Source of the DNA: Kribbella sp. NBC_00382 | GTDB lineage: Bacteria > Actinomycetota > Actinomycetes > Propionibacteriales > Kribbellaceae | Length of the DNA stretch: 64,000 bases | Assembly: GCF_036067295.1 (NCBI RefSeq) | Contig: NZ_CP107954.1 | Span: 7,130,001 to 7,194,000 of the forward strand | Reading direction: 5' to 3' | In this document: positions 16,508 through 24,008 of the stretch, one piece after another | Layout of the letters: every line of letters starts with the position of its first letter | Numbering within the stretch: the stretch's first letter is position 1 | Program-made: the position numbers and the translations under genes | The notes under the pieces: model-generated | The model's database searches: none | Told to the model about the DNA's origin: nothing | What the model saw: the letters and a program-made list of their open reading frames with translations, nothing else

Positions 16508-18013
16508 TCACAGTCCTGTCGGGAGCCATTCGGGGCGGCCGGAGCCGCGGGGGACGAGGATCGTACGGAAGTCGCCAGGGGTCGCGGACATCCGCACCTG
16601 GTCGGTGACGCCCTGGTAGAGGCCGAGCGGCGTTTCGGCGGTGAAGGTGTCCGGGTCGAGGTAGGCGTGGTCGACGCCGGTGCCGGCGATGCTGCGGGCG
16701 AAGTTCTTGTCGAAGACGCCCATGCTGATGATCCACAGCGCGATCCGGGTCAGCGAGATGTGCACCCGGTACGAACCGCCCTCGGTCGCCCGGCGGATCA
16801 GGGCCGAGCATATCCCGGCGGTCGCCAGCCATGGGACCAGGTAGTCGTTGACGACGCCGATGTGCGGAAGTACCGGCTGGTCGGCCGAGCCTTCCAGGGT
16901 CATCATCCCGGTGACGCAGCCGGCGGTCTGGTCGAATCCGACCCGCGTCGACCACGGCCCTTCCTCGCCGTGGAGCGAAACCGTGGTGTGGATGATGCCG
17001 GGCCGGATCGCGGCTGCCTGCTGCGGCGACAGGCCGAGCGAGGACACCTGGCCTGGCCGCCGGTTGGCGTAGAAGACGTCGGCACCCCGGAGCAGGTCGC
17101 GGACCGTCGCCATCGCGGCTGGGTTGCGGGCGTAGTCGACGGTGGCCGACCGTACGCCGACGTTCGCGGTCAGGTAGACGACCGGATTCTCCCACTCGGT
17201 TGGGCGCCAAAGGTTCAATGCGTCGGCACCGTGCTGGGCCAGCGCGCGGCCGATTCCGGCGCCTGCGATGACGTGGCCGAGGCCGAGTGCGCGGATGCCG
17301 TCCAGCGGCTGGAGAGCGCCTGCAGGCAACGGCTCGGGAGGAGAGTCGCCGATCTTCTCGATCTCGATCAACGGCAGGTCGGCGAGGACATCCTGATACT
17401 GCTTGGTCTCCAGGAACTCCTCGGTACTACGGACCATCGGCATCACGATGCCCGCGTCGGCGCCGGCTTCCTCCAGATCGGCAGCCTTCCACTTTGCGAT
17501 AGCTGCGGCGATCGCCGTCGCATCGTCGTACGTCCGCAACAGCTTCAGCGTCTTCGACTTGAGCTTCGGATAGATGTTGAGCGGCATCACCCACCGCCCG
17601 TCGCCGGCCCGGTAGAAGGTCAGCGACAACGGACTCCCCGGATCGGCGGTATTCGTTGGTGGCAGCCCGTTAACCAACTCCCACTTCTTGTCGTAGAACG
17701 GACACAGCCGATGCGGCGCCTTCCGCAGATCCATGCTGATGTCCTGCCCCACCCCACCCCGATGCCGCCACAACGCAGCCAACCCGACCGACTTAGCCAC
17801 CAACCCAACAGCCGGCGCCGCTCCCAGCCTTACAGCACTAGGCACAACCGGATCAGCCCCCACAAACTCAACCCGCCCCCCACAGTCGGCAGCCGTCAAC
17901 CCAACCTCAGCCAGTACTTCCCCCAGCGCCGCATGAATGTCGAAGTGGTCGTCCGCCGCAGAGCGAATCGGATTGGCCAGCGCCGCGCGCACCCGGCCAG
18001 TGACGTCGCTCAC
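16508..18013 (-). CDS. CaiB/BaiF-type (family III) CoA transferase
   Basis: 501 residues from GTG 18013, which overlaps the stop of a tiny upstream ORF as GTGA and has GAGGACGA before it; the open frame running to 18523 is not coding past that point. The C-terminal two thirds show the family III pattern: PLDGIRALGLGHVIAGAGIGRALAQHGADALNL, NVGVRSATVDYARNPA, a putative catalytic Asp region around RDLLRGADVFYANRRPGQ, and GFDQTAGCVTGMM. The N-terminal 200 residues look like a diverged second half, as in fused or long CaiB proteins. These enzymes move CoA between acyl groups in the cytoplasm. Its operon partner is the ALDH. Substrate unknown. Confidence 0.87.
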   Translation of the reverse strand: MSDVTGRVRAALANPIRSAADDHFDIHAALGEVLAEVGLTAADCGGRVEFVGADPVVPSAVRLGAAPAVGLVAKSVGLAALWRHRGGVGQDISMDLRKAPHRLCPFYDKKWELVNGLPPTNTADPGSPLSLTFYRAGDGRWVMPLNIYPKLKSKTLKLLRTYDDATAIAAAIAKWKAADLEEAGADAGIVMPMVRSTEEFLETKQYQDVLADLPLIEIEKIGDSPPEPLPAGALQPLDGIRALGLGHVIAGAGIGRALAQHGADALNLWRPTEWENPVVYLTANVGVRSATVDYARNPAAMATVRDLLRGADVFYANRRPGQVSSLGLSPQQAAAIRPGIIHTTVSLHGEEGPWSTRVGFDQTAGCVTGMMTLEGSADQPVLPHIGVVNDYLVPWLATAGICSALIRRATEGGSYRVHISLTRIALWIISMGVFDKNFARSIAGTGVDHAYLDPDTFTAETPLGLYQGVTDQVRMSATPGDFRTILVPRGSGRPEWLPTGL

Positions 18014-18126
18014 TCGTCGTCCTCGGTCGGAGCGGTTCCCAACCCCTTCATCAGCCCGCGCGGGAAAGCCGGCGAGGCCAGAGGGGTGCTGAGCTGGGCC
18101 CTGACGTCGTCCTCGGACATGACCAT
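18010..18126 (-). CDS. 38-codon ORF overlapping the CoA-transferase start
   Basis: On the minus strand ATG 18126 (or the in-frame ATG at 18120) opens a very short frame, MSEDDVRAQLSTPLASPAF onward, ending EDDE. Its TGA overlaps the CoA-transferase GTG by four bases, the classic translational-coupling arrangement. There is no ribosome site, but TAACAT lies six bases before ATG 18126, which fits a leaderless mRNA. It could be a coupling leader peptide or a small protein. No family recognised. Confidence 0.45.
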   Translation of the reverse strand: MVMSEDDVRAQLSTPLASPAFPRGLMKGLGTAPTEDDE

Positions 18127-18138
18127 GACCCGATGTTA

Positions 18139-18163
18139 TGACACCGTCACACGCCGTTGCGTG
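18139..18163. promoter_or_regulatory. Two adjacent short inverted repeats in the divergent promoter region
   Basis: TGAC-ACC-GTCA (18139-18149) and CACGC-CGTT-GCGTG (18150-18163) lie back to back between the CoA-transferase operon (minus) and the zinc-ribbon gene (plus). The first abuts a TAACAT -10-like element on the minus strand, a position typical of repressor binding. No regulator gene of the matching type lies beside it. Confidence 0.45.
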
Positions 18164-18206
18164 AACCCACGTTTTCGCCGATCGGCGGCGGCCGGTTAGG
18201 GTTTCG

Positions 18207-18809
18207 ATGGTGTCCACTTTCGATGTCGCCGCACCTGACCACGAACTGCCGGATGTAGAGGAACGCGCCTGGCGCGATGTCTCCGATGTCGGCATGGCCA
18301 CCGCACGAACCGAATGGGCGGGCGCCGCCCGGGAGATGTTGCTCGTCGCGGCCAAGAAGTACCAATCGCTCGTCCAGCACAAGGACATCGCCGCCGGTGT
18401 CCAGGACCTGACCGGTATCCGGACCAAGCAGCCGACCCGGCAGTGGATCGGCGGGGTTCTCGCCGAGGTCTCCGCCGAGAGCCTGCGCCGCGGTGAGCCG
18501 ATGCTGTCGGCGCTGTGCGTCAACCCCGACGAGAGCGTCTTCGACGGCTACGCCGCCATCGTCGGCGCAGCAACCGGTACCACTCCCCCGGACCCGGACG
18601 TCCACGCCTCCCACGAGCGGCTGGCCATCTACCGCCTCTTCGAGGCAACCGGCCTCCCGGCCGGCGGCGGCACCCCGATGATCCCGTCGAAGCTGGGCGC
18701 CGCCCGTGCTCGGGCTCGCAAGGCCGCCATCGCCGAGCGCCCGATCAAGAAGTGCCCCAAGTGCAACATGCAGACGCCGGCCAACGGCATCTGCGACACC
18801 TGCGACTGA
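18207..18809 (+). CDS. Hypothetical protein with C-terminal zinc ribbon
   Basis: 200 residues. The body is mostly helical and charged with no recognised domain. The last 19 residues form a four-Cys zinc ribbon (CPKC ... CDTC), preceded by a Lys/Arg/Ala-rich stretch (AARARARKAAIAERPIKK). Proteins of this shape in actinomycetes are soluble and may bind nucleic acid or a partner protein; that is inference. It is divergent from the CoA-transferase operon and ends at a hairpin shared with the convergent prm regulator. Confidence 0.72.
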   Translation: MVSTFDVAAPDHELPDVEERAWRDVSDVGMATARTEWAGAAREMLLVAAKKYQSLVQHKDIAAGVQDLTGIRTKQPTRQWIGGVLAEVSAESLRRGEPMLSALCVNPDESVFDGYAAIVGAATGTTPPDPDVHASHERLAIYRLFEATGLPAGGGTPMIPSKLGAARARARKAAIAERPIKKCPKCNMQTPANGICDTCD

Positions 18810-18829
18810 CCAAGCTCCAGACGCCAGCC

Positions 18830-18863
18830 CGCGCTGGTACTCCGCGATCGGCGGACCAGCGCG
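18830..18863. terminator. Bidirectional hairpin between the zinc-ribbon gene and prm regulator
   Basis: Arms CGCGCTGG and CCAGCGCG flank an inner stem TCCGC / GCGGA with loop GATCG. It lies between two convergent stop codons. Confidence 0.7.
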
Positions 18864-18865
18864 GC

Positions 18866-20653
18866 CTAGCGGATCCCGTAGTCGTGGATCTTCCGGTAGA
18901 TGGTCGCCCGGGACATCCCGAGGGCGCGCGCCGCCTCGCGACGGTTGCCGTTGCTGTCGAGCAGGCTGCGGATGATGGCGTCGCGCTCGAGCGCCTCGAG
19001 CTGGCTCAGGTTGCGCCGGCTGATCGCCTGCAGGTCGGCCGGAAGGTCGCCGAGCACGACGACGCCGGTACGCCGGCGGTGCTGGACGATCTGCTTCAAG
19101 ACCCCACGGAGCGCCGTCGTGTTGCCCGGCCACGCGGAGCGAAGGAGCTGGTGCAGGGCCTCCGGCGAGCACCGGAGATCGCGGCTCAGCTGGCTCAGGA
19201 AGTACGGGACCAGTTCGCGAATGTCGTCGGCATGGTGACGCAGCGGCGGCACGGTGACGGTGAGTGGGAACAGTGGCAGCAACTCGCCCAGGTCGGGCTC
19301 GGTGATGCCCGCGGTGGTCAGCGTCAGCGCGACCCACGGTGGATCTGATCGCCGGCGTTCCCGCGCGTTGTAGAACGCGCCGATCAGGTCGTCCAGCTGC
19401 TTCGGCGCGAGCCGCTCGGTGTGCCGAATCACCAGCGCCTGAACGGTATCGTCGGCCAGCTCTGCCTCGACGTCCGCTGCAAAGTCGCTCACCGGTACGG
19501 CCGCGTCCAGCACGTCGATCGCGCCGGCCGGGTTGTTCTGCTGGTGAGCGGCCCGGGCGAGTGCTGCCTTGCCGGTGCCCGCCTCGCCGCTGAGCACGAT
19601 CCATTGCCCGGCGCGATAGGCGTTGTCGACATCCCGGCAGCACGCAAGCCATGGACCGCTTCTGCCGACCATGCCGGGAAGCTCGGGGCGTGGTGGCGGC
19701 CGGTTCGTATTGACCACCATCACGCCGAGGCCGGGCGTTCGCGGGCTGATCTGAAGTACCGCCGCGTTGGTCCGGACGCCTTCGGGCACCGGACGGCAGG
19801 TGATCCGGACCCGGCTGCCGCTGGGCAGCTCCACCGCCACGGCGGTCCGGCCGTCGGCCAGCATCTCGGAGCCGTGCGCGAGGATCGCCGCCTGGTCGCT
19901 GTTGTCGAGGTTCCGGCGGGCGTTCGTGTTCATCACCAGGAGATCGCCGTCGAAGGCGAGCACCATGTCCGCATTCCGGCGCCCGGCCTGCAGGTACTGC
20001 TCGACGAGCTCCTGCTGGCGGGCCGAGCAGTCCCGCATCAGTGCGGCCCGGATCTGGTCCGCGGTCGTCTTGGCCAGCGCGATCAGCAACGACCCGGCGT
20101 CCTTGCGCCAGCAGGTGAGGTCGATGGCCCCGATCGTCTTGCCGCTGATCGGGTGCTTGATCGGTACGCCGGCGCAGGCCAGGTCCTCCAGATCCTCCGC
20201 GTAGTGCTCGTGCCCGAACACATGCATCGGGCCCCCGCGCTCGAGCGCCGTGCCGATGCCGTTCGTGCCGGCGAACTGCTCGGAGTAGCTGAAGCCCGGC
20301 GCGAGGTGGACGCGATCGAGATGTCGGCTCAACTGGGTGTGGGACGTGAGCCGGCGGAGTACCAGGCCGTCCCGTTCGGTGAGGATGACGCTGATCGGCT
20401 GCCCGTCCAGGTGTTCGTGCAGCCGCATCAGCACCGGGTCCGCGCTCCGCGTCAGCGGCTGGTCGAGGTCCGGATCCGAGATGTACGGCAGGTCGATCCG
20501 GTCAGCCGGCAGGTTGCGGCGGCGCGAGCGCACCCAGGACGCCAGCACCGGGCGGCGGACATCGCCGACCGGGAAGGCGTCGAAGGTCAGGAAACTCACC
20601 CGGGCATGGGCGGTCCGGCCGCTGTCCCCTGACACGGTCTCGAGTTCGTCCAC
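18866..20653 (-). CDS. GAF / degenerate AAA+ / Fis-type transcriptional activator of the prm operon
   Basis: 595 residues. Order: an N-terminal effector region with a GAF-like domain (about 60-220, GFSYSEQFAGTNGIGTAL and HPISGKTIGAIDLT), a second sensory segment, an AAA+ remnant with Walker A-like GEAGTGKAALARA (about 355-367) and LLRSAWPGNTTALRGVLKQI as in NtrC-family proteins, then a Fis HTH (REAARALGMSRATIYRKI). The sigma-54 contact loop GAFTGA is not visible, fitting actinomycetes, which generally lack sigma-54. Homologous AcoR/MimR-type proteins activate alcohol and alkane oxidation operons. Divergent location and two matching palindromes (20713, 21063) point to control of the prm operon and of itself. 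Confidence 0.88.
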   Translation of the reverse strand: MDELETVSGDSGRTAHARVSFLTFDAFPVGDVRRPVLASWVRSRRRNLPADRIDLPYISDPDLDQPLTRSADPVLMRLHEHLDGQPISVILTERDGLVLRRLTSHTQLSRHLDRVHLAPGFSYSEQFAGTNGIGTALERGGPMHVFGHEHYAEDLEDLACAGVPIKHPISGKTIGAIDLTCWRKDAGSLLIALAKTTADQIRAALMRDCSARQQELVEQYLQAGRRNADMVLAFDGDLLVMNTNARRNLDNSDQAAILAHGSEMLADGRTAVAVELPSGSRVRITCRPVPEGVRTNAAVLQISPRTPGLGVMVVNTNRPPPRPELPGMVGRSGPWLACCRDVDNAYRAGQWIVLSGEAGTGKAALARAAHQQNNPAGAIDVLDAAVPVSDFAADVEAELADDTVQALVIRHTERLAPKQLDDLIGAFYNARERRRSDPPWVALTLTTAGITEPDLGELLPLFPLTVTVPPLRHHADDIRELVPYFLSQLSRDLRCSPEALHQLLRSAWPGNTTALRGVLKQIVQHRRRTGVVVLGDLPADLQAISRRNLSQLEALERDAIIRSLLDSNGNRREAARALGMSRATIYRKIHDYGIR

Positions 20654-20712
20654 GACGAGGCCTCCCTCTCGCCGGTGGCATCGTTCCCTTCAGACTAGCC
20701 GCGCCCGCGAAT

Positions 20713-20739
20713 CCGGCTGTCTCAATTTGAGACAGCCGG
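20713..20739. promoter_or_regulatory. 27-bp palindromic operator O1 between prm regulator and operon
   Basis: Perfect 13-bp arms CCGGCTGTCTCAA / TTGAGACAGCCGG around one central T. It sits 60 bases before the regulator start and 46 bases before the 81-aa ORF. Its 15-bp core GTCTCAATTTGAGAC recurs exactly at O2. Dyad sites of this style are expected for a Fis-type HTH dimer. Confidence 0.82.
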
Positions 20740-20784
20740 ACGCGCGCGCGAGGAGTCTGATGTAGGGAGCGGAAGGGGCAGCGG

Positions 20785-21030
20785 ATGGACGACCAGATTC
20801 CCACCGATGAGACCTACAACCCGTGGACGATCGTGCATGCGGTCTTCCACCAGCTCGTCGAGGCCGGGCTGCATCCGGTACTCGGCTCGGCCGGCGATCC
20901 CGGGGCGGCGGCCGCCGCGTTGCTCGAGGCGCTGGGCATCCGGCCTGCTGCGCCAGGCGATTCGCGCAGCCTGCGGGACGCGGCCGAGGAGCTCGCCCAG
21001 ATCCGGGAGGCGGTCTTCGGAGACCGCTGA
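20785..21030 (+). CDS. 81-aa protein at the head of the prm operon, function unknown
   Basis: Starts at ATG 20785 with GGAAGGGG ten bases upstream. The sequence is acidic and helical (NPWTIVHAVFHQLVEAGLHP, then SLRDAAEELAQIREAVFGDR), with no membrane segment and no Cys. It lies between the two palindromes O1 and O2 and runs in the direction of prmA, 177 bases ahead of it. The strong ribosome site and normal GC-rich third positions support real translation. It could be a small modulator of the activator or of the monooxygenase. I do not recognise a family. Confidence 0.65.
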   Translation: MDDQIPTDETYNPWTIVHAVFHQLVEAGLHPVLGSAGDPGAAAAALLEALGIRPAAPGDSRSLRDAAEELAQIREAVFGDR

Positions 21031-21062
21031 AAAGCAAGAGAAAGAAGGGGGTGGGGACGCGC

Positions 21063-21077
21063 GTCTCAATTTGAGAC
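21063..21077. promoter_or_regulatory. Operator O2 upstream of prmA
   Basis: Perfect 15-bp dyad GTCTCAATTTGAGAC, identical to the core of O1, 131 bases ahead of the prmA start and 33 bases after the 81-aa ORF. It suggests a second activator site and a separate promoter for prmA within 21078-21190. Confidence 0.8.
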
Positions 21078-21207
21078 CTCTCGTCGAGGACCCGGTGGGA
21101 TGTACTGCAAAGGCAAGCAGGACGTGGGGTTGCCCGCGTCGCACGGCCCCGACGGGGTGGGGGCCAGGCCAGAGGCCACAGGCCACAGCGAGCCATAGAG
21201 GAGTGCC

Positions 21208-22857
21208 ATGAGTCGCCAGAGTGTGGCGAAGGCCCACCAGAAGATCCAGGAACTGTCCTGGGAGCCTGCCTACCACGAGCCCGTCTCCCAGTACGGTACC
21301 GACTACTCGTTCCAGAAGGCGCAGAAGAAGGACCCGCTCAAGCAGGTCCTGCGGTCGTACTTCCCGATGCAGGAGGAGAAGGACCACCGGGTCTACGGCG
21401 CCTCTGACGGTGCAATCCGCGGCAACATGTTCCGCCAGGTGCAGGAACGCTGGCTGGAGTGGCAGAAACTGTTCCTGAGCATCATCCCGCTGCCGGAGAT
21501 CTCGGCCGCCCGGGCGATGCCGCTGCTGTTCCGGACGGTACCGAACCCGGAGCTGCACAACGGTCAGGCGATCCAGATGATCGACGAGGTCCGGCACTCG
21601 ACGATCCAGCAGAACCTGAAGCGGCTGTACATGAACAACTACATCGACCCGGCGGGCTTCAACTCCAGTCTGCGCAACTTCCAGAGCGACTACTGCGGCA
21701 CCATCGGCCGGCAGTTCGCGGAAGGCTTCATCACCGGTGACGCGATCACCGCGGCCAGTATCTACCTCACGATCGTGGCCGAGACCGCCTTCACCAACAC
21801 GCTGTTCGTCGCGATGCCGGCCGAAGCGGCCGCGAACGGCGACTACCTGCTGCCGACGGTGTTCCACTCGGTCCAGTCCGACGAGTCCCGGCACATCAGC
21901 AACGGCTACGCGACGCTGCTGATGGCGCTGGCCGACGAGCAGAACCACCAGTTGCTGGCCCGCGACCTGCGGTACGCCTGGTGGAACAACCACCGCGTCG
22001 TCGACGCCGCGATCGGCACCTTCATCGAGTACGGCACGAAGGACCGCCGCAAGGACCGGGAGAGCTACGCGGAGATGTGGCGTCGGTGGATCTACGACGA
22101 CTACTACCGCAGCTACCTGGTGCCGCTGGAGAAGTACGGGCTGGAGATCCCGCACGACCTGATCGAGGAGTCCTGGAACCAGATCTGGAACAAGGGCTAC
22201 GTGCACGAGGTCGCCCAGTTCTTCGCCACCGGCTGGCTCGCCAACTACTGGCGGATCGACCCGATGACGGACAAGGACTTCGAGTGGTTCGAGTTCAAGT
22301 ACCCGGGCTGGTACGACAAGTACGGCGCCTGGTGGGAGAACTACAACCGGCTGTCCACCCCGAACGGGCACAAGCCGATCGTCTTCGAGGACGTCGACTA
22401 CGAGTACCCACACCGCTGCTGGACCTGCATGGTGCCGTGCCTGGTCCGTGAGGACATGGTGATGGGCAAGGTCGACGGTCAGTGGCGGACGTACTGCCAC
22501 GAGATGTGCAAGTGGACCGACGAGACCGCCTTCCGGCCGACGTTCCAGGGCCGGCAGACGCCGAACATGGGCAAGCTGATCGGCCACCGCGAGTGGGAGA
22601 CCCTGTACCACGGCTGGAACTGGGCCGACGTGGTCTCCGACATGGGCTTCGTCCGTGATGACGGCAAGACCATGGTCGCGCAGCCGCATCTCGACCTGAA
22701 CCCGGACAAGATGTGGACGCTCGACCATCTGCGGCGCTGTCCCCCGCTGCAGAGCCCGAACGTGCTGCTGAACGAGATGGGCGATGCCGAGCGGACCGCG
22801 TTCGCGGCCCGGTACGTACGCGGTGGCCCTGCTGGACGGGCACCGAAGGACAACTGA
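21208..22857 (+). CDS. prmA: Propane-type soluble di-iron monooxygenase, hydroxylase large subunit
   Basis: 549 residues; GAGGAG lies four bases before ATG. The six carboxylate/His ligands of the di-iron site are all visible: Glu97, Glu127 and His130 in DEVRHS, Glu192, Glu226 and His229 in DESRHIS. A YHS-type domain with CWTCMVPC and YCHEMC occurs near 410-440, as in group 5/6 soluble di-iron monooxygenases. The enzyme inserts one oxygen atom of O2 into propane or related alkanes, alkenes or ketones in the cytoplasm, using electrons from the reductase. Gene order (large subunit, reductase, small subunit, coupling protein) matches prmABCD/mimABCD, which are the same family, so the true substrate is not settled by sequence. 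Confidence 0.94.
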   Translation: MSRQSVAKAHQKIQELSWEPAYHEPVSQYGTDYSFQKAQKKDPLKQVLRSYFPMQEEKDHRVYGASDGAIRGNMFRQVQERWLEWQKLFLSIIPLPEISAARAMPLLFRTVPNPELHNGQAIQMIDEVRHSTIQQNLKRLYMNNYIDPAGFNSSLRNFQSDYCGTIGRQFAEGFITGDAITAASIYLTIVAETAFTNTLFVAMPAEAAANGDYLLPTVFHSVQSDESRHISNGYATLLMALADEQNHQLLARDLRYAWWNNHRVVDAAIGTFIEYGTKDRRKDRESYAEMWRRWIYDDYYRSYLVPLEKYGLEIPHDLIEESWNQIWNKGYVHEVAQFFATGWLANYWRIDPMTDKDFEWFEFKYPGWYDKYGAWWENYNRLSTPNGHKPIVFEDVDYEYPHRCWTCMVPCLVREDMVMGKVDGQWRTYCHEMCKWTDETAFRPTFQGRQTPNMGKLIGHREWETLYHGWNWADVVSDMGFVRDDGKTMVAQPHLDLNPDKMWTLDHLRRCPPLQSPNVLLNEMGDAERTAFAARYVRGGPAGRAPKDN

Positions 22858-22868
22858 CCCAAGGCCGT

Positions 22869-22895
22869 GGGAGGGCGGGCGCCCCTCGCCCTCCC
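22869..22895 (+). other. Intercistronic hairpin between prmA and prmB
   Basis: Perfect 9-bp stem GGGAGGGCG / CGCCCTCCC with a 9-base loop, 12 bases after the prmA stop and 40 bases before prmB. Inside an operon this is better read as a partial terminator or a 3' stabiliser of the prmA message than as the operon end. Confidence 0.6.
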
Positions 22896-22934
22896 CCAGG
22901 TCCACTGTCCGGTCTGTGCAGCTTGCGAGGAGCC

Positions 22935-24008
22935 ATGGGCGACAAGCACGTCGTACGGTTCGAGCCGGTCGGCATCGAGATCGAGGTCGACGAGGAGCAG
23001 ACGATCCTGCGGGCCGCGGCCGAGCAGGGCGTGATGCTGATGCACGGCTGCAAGGAGGGCCAGTGTTCCTCCTGCAAGTCGTTCGTCCTCGACGGTGACG
23101 ACATCGAGCTCGACCGGTACTCGACGTTCGCGTTGCCGGACTACGAGCTGGACGAGGGCTTCACGCTGCTGTGCCGGGCGCATGCCTACGAGGACCTGAC
23201 GATCGAGCTGCTCAACTACGACGCGGACATGATCCGGTCCGGCCTGCCGATCCAGGAGGCGATCGCCGTGGTGGTCGCCAACAACGCGGTCACCCACGAC
23301 ATGCGGCACCTGGTACTCCGCCTGCTGGAGCCCGGCGAACTCAAGTACTTCCCCGGCCAGTACGTCGACATCACCGTGCCGGGAACCGAAGCCACCCGGT
23401 CGTTCTCGATGGCGAACACCTCGAGCCGCGACGGTGGACAGCTCGAGTTCGTGATCAAGATCTACCCGGGCGGACTGTTCTCGTCGTACCTCGACGAGCG
23501 GGTCTCGGTCGGCGACCAACTGGAGCTGACCGGGCCGTTCGGGGTCTTCACCCTGCGCGACAACCCCGGCGCCCCACTGGTGTTCCTCGGCGGCGGGGCG
23601 GGGATGGCCCCGATCCTGTCGCTGCTGCGGTCGATGGCCGAGCGGGCGATCGACCGGCCGACCACCTTCTACTACGGCGCGCGGGGCAAGCGCGACCTGT
23701 GCTTCGACGAGGAGCTGCGGTCCCTGGCAGCCACCTTGCCGAACTTCCGCTACCTGCCGGCGTTGTCCGAGCCGGCCGCCGACGACGACTGGGACGGCGA
23801 GGTCGGGCTCATCACCGATGTCGTCGCCCGCTACGAGAAAGGCCTCGCCGGCGCCGACGCCTATGTCTGCGGCCCGCCGCCGATGGTCGAGGCCGCGCTC
23901 CCCCTGCTGGAACGGCTGGGGGTCGCGCAGAAGCGCATCTTCTACGACAAGTTCACCACCACCGGCGACGCCGGTGATCCCGAGGCGCTGGAGGCAGAAG
24001 CCAGATGA
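22935..24008 (+). CDS. prmB: Monooxygenase reductase (2Fe-2S, FAD, NAD(P)H)
   Basis: 357 residues from ATG 22935 with GCGAGGAG just upstream; the open frame back to 22713 overlaps prmA and is rejected. The N-terminal plant-type ferredoxin domain has Cys39, Cys44, Cys47 and Cys80. The FAD-binding motif is RSFS (155-158), the nicotinamide-binding loop GGGAGMAPI starts near 219, and a C-terminal CGPPPMVEAA is present. It passes electrons from NADH to the PrmA/PrmC hydroxylase. Its ATGA overlap with prmC indicates translational coupling. Confidence 0.94.
   Translation: MGDKHVVRFEPVGIEIEVDEEQTILRAAAEQGVMLMHGCKEGQCSSCKSFVLDGDDIELDRYSTFALPDYELDEGFTLLCRAHAYEDLTIELLNYDADMIRSGLPIQEAIAVVVANNAVTHDMRHLVLRLLEPGELKYFPGQYVDITVPGTEATRSFSMANTSSRDGGQLEFVIKIYPGGLFSSYLDERVSVGDQLELTGPFGVFTLRDNPGAPLVFLGGGAGMAPILSLLRSMAERAIDRPTTFYYGARGKRDLCFDEELRSLAATLPNFRYLPALSEPAADDDWDGEVGLITDVVARYEKGLAGADAYVCGPPPMVEAALPLLERLGVAQKRIFYDKFTTTGDAGDPEALEAEAR

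Noticed and set aside
16508..18523. CoA transferase starting at 18523
   Set aside because: The frame is open but crosses the divergent promoter region and the zinc-ribbon gene; GTG 18013 has a ribosome site and a coupled upstream ORF.
20654..21207. Sigma-54 promoter upstream of prmA
   Set aside because: No clear GG-N10-GC -12/-24 pair stood out, and the organism type does not normally carry sigma-54.
20722..22905. Long minus-strand open frame (over 700 codons) opposite prmA
   Set aside because: It is the complement of a well-supported gene with intact di-iron motifs; translated it has repetitive Val/Arg/Leu-rich composition with no domain.
22713..22934. Upstream extension of prmB to 22713
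   Set aside because: Overlaps prmA, passes through the intercistronic hairpin, and the ferredoxin domain begins at ATG 22935 with a good ribosome site.
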